A stretch of 47,279 nt of DNA from Amnibacterium sp. (GTDB lineage Bacteria > Actinomycetota > Actinomycetes > Actinomycetales > Microbacteriaceae): positions 1-47,279 of the forward strand of contig NZ_JAODBE010000076.1 in assembly GCF_025463795.1 (NCBI RefSeq), read 5' to 3'. The position numbers and the translations under genes are program-made. The notes under the pieces are model-generated. The model was not told the DNA's origin. It searched no databases and saw only the letters and a list, made by a program, of their open reading frames with translations. Position 1 is the first letter of the stretch. The number at the start of each line of letters is the position of its first letter. Shown in pieces: positions 39,095 to 47,279 of the stretch.

Positions 39095-39122
39095 TCTTCG
39101 ATCCGTGTACGGATCGAAGACC
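39095..39122. repeat. 28-nt palindrome 10 nt downstream of tRNA-Ile (possible terminator or protein-binding site)
   Basis: GTCTTCGATCCGT-gt-ACGGATCGAAGAC, perfect 13-bp arms. Confidence 0.75.
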
Positions 39123-39131
39123 ATCAACGCG

Positions 39132-39205
39132 TGGGGCTACCAGGACTTGAACCTGGGACCTCTTCGTTATCAGCGAAGCGCTCTAACCGCCTGAGCTATA
39201 GCCCC
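39132..39205 (-). tRNA. tRNA-Ile (anticodon GAT)
   Basis: Minus strand GGGGCTATAGCTCAGGCGGTTAGAGCGCTTCGCTGATAACGAAGAGGTCCCAGGTTCAAGTCCTGGTAGCCCCA. Confidence 0.97.
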
Positions 39206-39225
39206 GAGTGCGGCTGGGAGCCGCG

Positions 39226-39241
39226 CGGCCCTCGCGGGCCG
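39226..39241 (-). terminator. short GC hairpin after the DUF3566 gene
   Basis: CGGCCC-tcgc-GGGCCG. Confidence 0.4.
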
Positions 39242-39262
39242 GGAATCGAATCTACCAGTCCG

Positions 39263-39718
39263 TCACTGGTTGGTGAAACCGACGAGGATCCCGCCGGAGA
39301 CCCGCACGCTCAGGTTGTAGAGCAGGCAGGCGATCGCGCCGAGCACGGTGCCGACGACGACGTTGAGGGCCGCGATGACGAGCGTGAAGCCCATCACCTG
39401 CGCGAAGGAGATCACGCTGTTCAGCGAGAAGTTCTTCTGCCCCGAGACGTCGCCGGCGAGCTTGCTGATGGAGTCGAAGATGCCGGTGGAGGCGAGCACG
39501 GTCCAGATCAGGATGACCGCGACGAAGATCACGACACCGATCGCGGCGGAGATCAGGAAGGAGAACTTCACCGCCGACCAGAAGTCGATGTACACCAGCT
39601 TCAGGCGCACCTGCTTGGGCGGCATCGGCTTCGACGACTTCAGCGAGAGCTTCTCGCCGACACTACTCGCCGACGAGGTCGTGCCCGACGGGCGACTTGA
39701 CGTCTTGACCGAGGTCAT
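39263..39718 (-). CDS. DUF3566 domain-containing transmembrane protein
   Basis: [54 protein letters not shown]...; conserved position downstream of gyrA. Confidence 0.92.
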   Translation of the reverse strand: MTSVKTSSRPSGTTSSASSVGEKLSLKSSKPMPPKQVRLKLVYIDFWSAVKFSFLISAAIGVVIFVAVILIWTVLASTGIFDSISKLAGDVSGQKNFSLNSVISFAQVMGFTLVIAALNVVVGTVLGAIACLLYNLSVRVSGGILVGFTNQ

Positions 39719-42173
39719 CAGGTTCGCGCGCCTCCAGTGTCGAATCGCTGTTCCGGGCGATGGCGATGATTCTGTCATCCTCAGCGAACCGCGCAAACAC
39801 CACGCCCATCGTGTCGCGGCCCTTGGCGGGAACTTCGGAGACAGCCGAGCGCACGACCTTACCGCTTTCGAGCACGACGAGCACCTCGTCCGTCTCGTCG
39901 ACGATCAGGGCGCCAGCCAGATCGCCCCGCGCTTCGGCGAGCTTCGCGACCTTGATCCCGAGCCCGCCGCGACCCTGCAGCCGGTACTGGTCGACGGCCG
40001 TGCGCTTGGCGAACCCGCCCTCCGTGACGACGAAGACGAAGCCCTCGTCCGACACGACGCGGGCGGCGAGCAGCTGGTCGTCGCCCCGGAAGTGCATGCC
40101 GATCACACCGGAGGTGCTGCGTCCCATGGCGCGCAGGGCGTCGTCGTCGGCGCGGAACCGCACCGACATGCCCTTGCGGGACACGAGCAGCACGTCCGAC
40201 GCCTCGCCCACGAGCAACGCCTGGATCAGCTCGTCGCCCTCGCGCAGGTTGAGCGCGATGATGCCGCCGGTTCGGTTCGTGTCGTACTCCGCGAGGGCGG
40301 TCTTCTTGACGAGGCCGCCGCGGGTGGCGAGCACGAGGTACGGCGCGACGGTGTAGTCGCGGATGTCGAGGATCTGCGCGACGCGCTCGTCCGGCTGCAT
40401 CGCGAGCAGGTTCGCGATGTGCTGCCCCTTCGCGTCGCGGCTCGACTCCTGCACCTCCCAGGTCTTCACCCGGTAGACGCGGCCCGCGTTCGTGAAGACC
40501 AGCAGCCAGTGGTGCGTCGAGGTGACGAAGAGGTGCTCGACGACGTCGTCGGCCCGCAGCTGCGCGCCGCGCACGCCACGGCCTCCGCGCCGCTGCGACC
40601 GGTACTGGTCGCTGCGCGTGCGCTTGATGTAGCCACCGCGGGTGACGGTGACCACGACCTCCTCGTCCGGGATGAGGTCCTCGATGGTCATGTCGCCGTC
40701 GAAGCCGTACTGGATCTCGGTGCGCCGCTCGTCGCCGAACCGGTCCGTGATCGCCTGGAGCTCCTCCGAGATGATCTCCCGCTGGCGGCTCGGCGACGCG
40801 AGGATCGCCTGGTACTCGGCGATGAGCCGCTCGAGCTCGGCGGCCTGGTCCATGATCCGCTGCCGCTCGAGGGCGGCGAGCCGGCGCAGCTGGAGGCTGA
40901 GGATCGCGGTCGCCTGCACCTGGTCGACGTCGAGGAGGGTCATCAGGCCGTCGCGGGCCTCGTCCGCGGTCGGCGACCGGCGGATGAGCGCGATGACCTC
41001 GTCGAGCATGTCGAGCGCCTTGAGGTAGCCGCGCAGGATGTGGGCGTCCGCCTCGGCCTTCTGCAGCCGGAACCTCGTGCGCCGCACGACGACCTCGACC
41101 TGGTGGTCGACCCAGGCGCTGATGAAGCCGTCGAGGGCGAGGGTGCGCGGCACCCCGTCGACGAGAGCGAGCATGTTGGCGCCGAAGTTGTCCTGCAGCG
41201 GGGTGTGCTTGTAGAGGTTGTTCAGCACGACCTTCGGCACGGCGTCGCGCTTGAGCACGATGACGAGCCGCTGCCCGGTGCGGCCGGAGGTCTCATCACG
41301 GATGTCGGCGATCCCGTTGATCCGGCCGTCGTTCACGAGCTCCGCGATCTTGATCGCGAGGTTGTCCGGGTTCACCTGGTAGGGCAGCTCCGTGACGACG
41401 AGGCAGGTGCGCCCGTGGATCTCCTCCACGTTGACGACAGCCCGCATCGTGATCGAGCCGCGGCCGGTGCGGTACGCGTCCTGGATCCCCTTGGTGCCGA
41501 GGATCTGGGCGGCGGTCGGGAAGTCCGGGCCCTTGATGCGCTCCATCAGCGCCGCGAGCAGCTCCTCGCGAGTGGCGTCGGGGTGCTCGAGCGCCCACTG
41601 CGCACCGGCCGCGACCTCGCGGAGGTTGTGGGGCGGGATGTTCGTGGCCATGCCGACGGCGATGCCGGCGGACCCGTTCACGAGCAGGTTCGGGAACCGG
41701 CTCGGCAGGACGACGGGCTCCTGGGTGCGGCCGTCGTAGTTGTCCTGGAAGTCGACCGTGTCCTCTTCGATGTCCCGCACCATCTCGAGCGCGAGCGGGG
41801 CCATCTTCGTCTCGGTGTACCGCGGGGCGGCCGCCGGGTCGTTGCCGGGTGAGCCGAAGTTGCCCTGCCCGAGCGCGAGCGGGTAGCGCAGGCTCCAGTC
41901 CTGCACGAGCCGCACGAGGGTGTCGTAGATCGCGCTGTCGCCGTGCGGGTGGAACTGCGCCATCACGTCGCCGACCACGCGGGCGCACTTGCTGAACGCC
42001 CGGTCGGGCCGGTAGCCGCCGTCGTACATCGCGTAGATGACGCGGCGGTGCACGGGCTTCAGGCCGTCGCGCACCTCGGGCAGCGCGCGCTGCACGATCA
42101 CGCTCATCGCGTAGTCGAGGTACGACCGCTGCATCTCGAGCTGCAGGTCGACCTGTTCGATGCGGTCGGTCAT
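39663..42173 (-). CDS. gyrA: DNA gyrase subunit A
   Basis: [69 protein letters not shown]; Tyr motif AAAPRYTE. Confidence 0.98.
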   Translation of the reverse strand: MTDRIEQVDLQLEMQRSYLDYAMSVIVQRALPEVRDGLKPVHRRVIYAMYDGGYRPDRAFSKCARVVGDVMAQFHPHGDSAIYDTLVRLVQDWSLRYPLALGQGNFGSPGNDPAAAPRYTETKMAPLALEMVRDIEEDTVDFQDNYDGRTQEPVVLPSRFPNLLVNGSAGIAVGMATNIPPHNLREVAAGAQWALEHPDATREELLAALMERIKGPDFPTAAQILGTKGIQDAYRTGRGSITMRAVVNVEEIHGRTCLVVTELPYQVNPDNLAIKIAELVNDGRINGIADIRDETSGRTGQRLVIVLKRDAVPKVVLNNLYKHTPLQDNFGANMLALVDGVPRTLALDGFISAWVDHQVEVVVRRTRFRLQKAEADAHILRGYLKALDMLDEVIALIRRSPTADEARDGLMTLLDVDQVQATAILSLQLRRLAALERQRIMDQAAELERLIAEYQAILASPSRQREIISEELQAITDRFGDERRTEIQYGFDGDMTIEDLIPDEEVVVTVTRGGYIKRTRSDQYRSQRRGGRGVRGAQLRADDVVEHLFVTSTHHWLLVFTNAGRVYRVKTWEVQESSRDAKGQHIANLLAMQPDERVAQILDIRDYTVAPYLVLATRGGLVKKTALAEYDTNRTGGIIALNLREGDELIQALLVGEASDVLLVSRKGMSVRFRADDDALRAMGRSTSGVIGMHFRGDDQLLAARVVSDEGFVFVVTEGGFAKRTAVDQYRLQGRGGLGIKVAKLAEARGDLAGALIVDETDEVLVVLESGKVVRSAVSEVPAKGRDTMGVVFARFAEDDRIIAIARNSDSTLEAREPDDLGQDVKSPVGHDLVGE

Positions 42174-42241
42174 GAGAGTTCCTTCGTTGCTCTAGAGCCG
42201 TGGTCGCTGATGACGGGGCTCGGCCTTCCGGGTTTCGTGAC

Positions 42242-42261
42242 GCGGCGCGATCGTGCGCCGC
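42242..42261. repeat. hairpin in gyrB-gyrA spacer
   Basis: GCGGCGC-gatcgt-GCGCCGC. Confidence 0.5.
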
Positions 42262-42279
42262 TCCTCGACCCCTGGATGC

Positions 42280-42296
42280 CTGAACGCTGTCCGCGT

Positions 42297-42300
<4 letters not shown>
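42280..42300. repeat. hairpin overlapping the gyrB stop codon
   Basis: CTGAACGC-tgtcc-GCGTTCAG. Confidence 0.5.
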
Positions 42301-44384
<2,084 letters not shown>

Positions 44385-44411
44385 CGAATCCGTACTCCGA
44401 TCGTCGGCTCC

Positions 44412-44417
44412 AGTCTA
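44412..44417 (-). promoter_or_regulatory. candidate -10 (TAGACT) of the gyrB promoter
   Basis: Minus strand GGCGGTAGACTGGAGCC about 28 nt upstream of the gyrB ATG. Confidence 0.35.
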
Positions 44418-44494
44418 CCGCCTCAGCGTGTCCGGGCCGACCCGATTCGGCCGTCTGCGGCCACGGAAATCCGGCAGTGACCGAATCAGCCCAC

Positions 44495-44983
44495 TCAGCC
44501 GTAGGTATCGCGCGGACCGCGCCCTGGGACCGATCTGCGACCGTGATTCCAGCTGGGGGTGTTGGGGCCCAGGAAGCGGATGCTCTCGACACCGGCGTCC
44601 GGGAAGTCGGCGGCGATGCGTTCCGCGATCTGCGAGCGCATCAGACCGAGCTGGGTCGCCCAGGCCGTCGAGTCGCACCGGACGAGCAGCACGCCGTCCT
44701 GGAAGCCCTCGACCTCCGCGTGGCGCGAGGTCTCCTCGCCGGCGATCGACCGCCATGCGGCGGTGAGGTCGGTCTGGGCCAGCGGGGTTCGCCAGCCGAG
44801 CGCCTCCGTGACGCCGGCGAGCACCGACGCGGCCGGCAGCGGATCCCGGCCCCGACCGAACGGAAGGCTCTCGCCCTTGGGCTTCGCGGGCTCCCGGCGC
44901 TTGCGAGGTGCGCCGAACACGGCGCGGAGCCGCAGCCAGACGCGCTGACCCTCGTCCATCGGGCCGCCGGGCGTCTCCGTCAC
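44495..44983 (-). CDS. DUF721 (DciA-like) domain-containing protein
   Basis: LPAASVLAGVTEALGWRTPLAQTDLTAAWRSIAGEETSRHAEVEGFQDGVLLVRCDSTAWATQLGLMRSQIAERI; between recF and gyrB. Confidence 0.93.
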   Translation of the reverse strand: MTETPGGPMDEGQRVWLRLRAVFGAPRKRREPAKPKGESLPFGRGRDPLPAASVLAGVTEALGWRTPLAQTDLTAAWRSIAGEETSRHAEVEGFQDGVLLVRCDSTAWATQLGLMRSQIAERIAADFPDAGVESIRFLGPNTPSWNHGRRSVPGRGPRDTYG

Positions 44984-46089
44984 GCGGGCACCTCCCCCAC
45001 GATCTCACCCGCACGGATCTGCGTGACGCGGCCCGCGAGCACGCCGGGGATGTCCCCCTCCACGGCCGCGGTGATGAGCACCTGCTCGTAGGAACCGACC
45101 TGGCCGGCCAGGCGGGTGCGGCGCTTCTCGTCGAGCTCGGCGAAGACGTCGTCGAGGATCACGATGGGGTCGCCCGTCGGCAGGACCCGGCGCAGCAGCT
45201 CGACCGAGCCGAGCCGGAGCGCGAGCGCGACGGACCACGACTCCCCGTGGCTCGCGTGGCTGCGGGCCGGCAGCTCGTTGACCGTGATCGCCACGTCGTC
45301 GCGGTGCGGCCCGACGAGCGTGATCCCGCGGTCGAGCTCCCGGCGCCGCGCCGCGGCGAGTGCGGCGGCGAACCGCTCGGCGGTCGTCCCCTCCGTGCCG
45401 TCGGCGTCGATGGACCGGATCGGCGCGAGCGCCACGCGCTCGTCGTCGCCCGCGAGCACGGCGTACTGCTCGGCCACGTAGGGCTGCAGCTCGGCGGCCA
45501 GCTCGGTTCGGGCGTCGAGCAGCTCCGCGCCGGTGGCGATCAGCCGTTCGTCCCAGATGTCGAGGGTGCCGAAGTCACCGCCGCCACGTGCGATCCGGAG
45601 CAGCCCGTTGCGCTGCTTGACAGCGCGCTCGTAGTCGGCGACCACTCCGGCGAGCCGCGGCGTGCGCTGCACGAGCAGCTCGTCGAGGAACCGCCGGCGG
45701 GCCGACGGCTCGCCACGCACGAGTGCGAGGTCCTCCGGCGCGAACAGCACGCTCGAGACGTTCCGCGTGACCTCGCGCGGCCGCACCGCACTCCGGTTGA
45801 CCTGCGCCCTGTTCGGTCCCGTCCGGTTGAGCAGCACCTCCGCCAGCACCTCCCGGTCACCGGCGACGACGACGGCGCGGATCACGGCGCTGTCCTGGCC
45901 CGCCCGGATCAGCGCGGCGTCGCCCGCGACCCGGTGCGAGGACAGGGTCGTGAGGTAGCCGACGGCCTCGACGAGGTTGGTCTTGCCCTGGCCGTTGCTG
46001 CCGGCGAGCACGTTCGCCCCGGGAACGAACTCGATCTCGGCGGTGCGGTAGTTGCGCCAGTCGGTGAGGCTCAGGCGGAGTACTCGCAC
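44980..46089 (-). CDS. recF: DNA replication/repair protein RecF
   Basis: GTG start with AAGGAGG SD; VRVLRLSLTDWRNYRTAEIEFVPGANVLAGSNGQGKTNLVEAVGYL; VILDDVFAELDEKRRTRL. Confidence 0.97.
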   Translation of the reverse strand: MRVLRLSLTDWRNYRTAEIEFVPGANVLAGSNGQGKTNLVEAVGYLTTLSSHRVAGDAALIRAGQDSAVIRAVVVAGDREVLAEVLLNRTGPNRAQVNRSAVRPREVTRNVSSVLFAPEDLALVRGEPSARRRFLDELLVQRTPRLAGVVADYERAVKQRNGLLRIARGGGDFGTLDIWDERLIATGAELLDARTELAAELQPYVAEQYAVLAGDDERVALAPIRSIDADGTEGTTAERFAAALAAARRRELDRGITLVGPHRDDVAITVNELPARSHASHGESWSVALALRLGSVELLRRVLPTGDPIVILDDVFAELDEKRRTRLAGQVGSYEQVLITAAVEGDIPGVLAGRVTQIRAGEIVGEVPA

Positions 46090-46133
46090 TCCGCCTCCTT
46101 CCTCGTCCTCCTCGCGTCGACCGTGGTGCCGTC

Positions 46134-47051
46134 CTACTTGGTCGGATGCAGGTCCTGGGCGATCTTCGCCTCGTGCGCCTTCACCGCGTGGCCGCCGAAC
46201 TGGTTGCGGAGGGCCGCGACCGCCTTCATGGAGGGCGAGTCGTCCTGGCGGGAGACGAACCGCGCGAAGATCGCCGCGCTGATGGCGGGCATGGGCACCG
46301 CGTTCTCGATCGCCTCCTCGAGCGTCCAGCGTCCCTCGCCCGAGTCGTCGACCCATCCGTCGATGTCCTCGAAGTCGGGGTCCTGGTCGAGGGCCCGCAC
46401 CATGAGCTCGAGCAGCCAGGACCGGATGACCGTGCCGCGCTGCCAGGCCTTGAAGGTGCCGGGCACGTCGGCGACGTGCGGCGACGCGTGCAGCAGCTCG
46501 TAGCCCTCGGCGTACGCCTGCATGATCGCGTACTCGATGCCGTTGTGGACCATCTTCGTGTAGTGGCCGGCGCCGACCGGGCCGGCGTGCACGAAGCCCT
46601 CCTCGCGCGGTCCCTCGGGACGGAGCGCGTCGAAGACGGGCAGAACGTTCGCCACCTGCTCGTCGCTGCCCCCGACCATGAGGCCGTAGCCGTTCTGGAG
46701 CCCCCACACGCCACCCGAGACGCCGACGTCCATGAAGTCGATGCCGAGCTCGTGGAGCTGCTCCGCATGCTTCTCGTCGTCGGTGAACTTCGTGTTACCG
46801 CCGTCGATGACGAGATCGCCCGGCTGGAGCACCCCGGCGAGGGAGTCGACCACGGAGTCCGTGATCCGGCCGGCCGGCACCATCACCCAGACGATCCGGG
46901 GCGCGGGAAGGGCTTCGGCGAGCGCCGCGTAGTCCTCCACGTCGCTGACGTCGGGGTTGGTGTCGTAGCCCACCACGTCGATCCCCGCCTTCTTGAGGCG
47001 GGCGCGCATGTTGTTGCCCATCTTGCCGAGCCCGACCAGGCCGATCTTCAT
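46134..47051 (-). CDS. gnd: decarboxylating 6-phosphogluconate dehydrogenase
   Basis: MKIGLVGLGKMGNNMRARLKKAGIDVVGYDTNP; VIDGGNTKFTDDEKHAEQL; DVGVSGGVWGLQNGYGLMVGG; HNGIEYAIMQAYAEGYELL. Confidence 0.96.
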   Translation of the reverse strand: MKIGLVGLGKMGNNMRARLKKAGIDVVGYDTNPDVSDVEDYAALAEALPAPRIVWVMVPAGRITDSVVDSLAGVLQPGDLVIDGGNTKFTDDEKHAEQLHELGIDFMDVGVSGGVWGLQNGYGLMVGGSDEQVANVLPVFDALRPEGPREEGFVHAGPVGAGHYTKMVHNGIEYAIMQAYAEGYELLHASPHVADVPGTFKAWQRGTVIRSWLLELMVRALDQDPDFEDIDGWVDDSGEGRWTLEEAIENAVPMPAISAAIFARFVSRQDDSPSMKAVAALRNQFGGHAVKAHEAKIAQDLHPTK

Positions 47052-47077
47052 ACCGTTCTCCGTATCCGTGGGGCGGT

Positions 47078-47279
47078 TCAACGGAGCAGCAGGTTCGGCT
47101 GGAGGAGGTAGCGGTAGTCCTCCGCGCCGGCCTCGTCCTTCGAGCGCTGACCGGTGATGAGCACCGGCCCGGGCTTGTTCGGGTTCTCCGTCTTCGTGAA
47201 CGAGAGTCGCACGAACTCGGTGTGCACTCCCGAGAGTCCGTCGAGCAGGAACTGGGGCTTCAGCGAGACGACCATGTCT
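47078..47279 (-). CDS. dnaN: DNA polymerase III beta sliding clamp, C-terminal end (partial, runs off the right edge)
   Basis: ...MVVSLKPQFLLDGLSGVHTEFVRLSFTKTENPNKPGPVLITGQRSKDEAGAEDYRYLLQPNLLLR* matches the DnaN C-terminus (YRYLLQPNLLLR). Confidence 0.95.
   Translation of the reverse strand, partial: DMVVSLKPQFLLDGLSGVHTEFVRLSFTKTENPNKPGPVLITGQRSKDEAGAEDYRYLLQPNLLLR

Noticed and set aside
38614-39700. ORFs translating through tRNA genes (GGIAQLVEHLLCKQGVRGSSPLVST, GDKGTRTPDPLLAKQVLYQLSYAP, MGLPGLEPGTSSLSAKRSNRLSYSP)
   Set aside because: Well-known spurious translations of tRNA-Ala/tRNA-Ile regions, not proteins.
40000-42100. Fluoroquinolone-resistance substitutions in gyrA
   Set aside because: QRDR reads [23 protein letters not shown] with Ser and Asp at the usual positions, i.e. 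a wild-type-like motif.
47078-47279. oriC inside the window
   Set aside because: Only the dnaN C-terminus is present; the dnaA-dnaN spacer is expected beyond the right edge, and the single DnaA box at 31743 is too isolated to call an origin.

Overview
GC-rich (~70%) actinobacterial chromosome segment, most consistent with Microbacteriaceae, lying just to one side of the replication origin. The right edge reads dnaN(partial)-gnd-recF-DUF721-gyrB-gyrA-DUF3566-tRNA-Ile-tRNA-Ala on the minus strand, so oriC/dnaA should lie just beyond position 47279. Leftwards come a secreted Fn3-like protein, bifunctional putA, ppiA-rhomboid, and the conserved actinobacterial growth/signalling cluster fhaA-fhaB-pstP-ftsW/rodA-pbpA-pknA-pknB-(trpG/pabA)-crgA with an adjacent tRNA-Leu. 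Further left are a third Ser/Thr kinase, zwf, a HAD phosphatase, nucS (EndoMS), an M13 peptidase plus class A beta-lactamase-like pair, and a complete coproporphyrin-dependent heme pathway (hemA, hemE-hemY, hemQ-hemH-hemC-hemD-hemB-hemL) interrupted by three small envelope genes. The window is mostly ordinary core genome, with no CRISPR array, transposase or obvious new defence system. The most unusual signals are: (i) a perfect 53-bp direct repeat of the 3' part of tRNA-Ala(UGC), about 150 bp from the intact gene, resembling an attL/attR integration scar; (ii) a small family of intergenic inverted repeats sharing GCAGGAT(C)CTCCG-type cores; (iii) a recurrent leaderless-promoter layout, TANNNT-like hexamer + 6 nt + start codon, at many genes; (iv) three strong palindromes between the two rrn-type tRNAs; (v) an isolated perfect DnaA box with a dyad; (vi) a probable GNAT gene remnant truncated at one of the inverted repeats; and (vii) two tandem leaderless small ORFs of unknown function. 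All calls were made by eye from the sequence and the ORF track; no database search was run.
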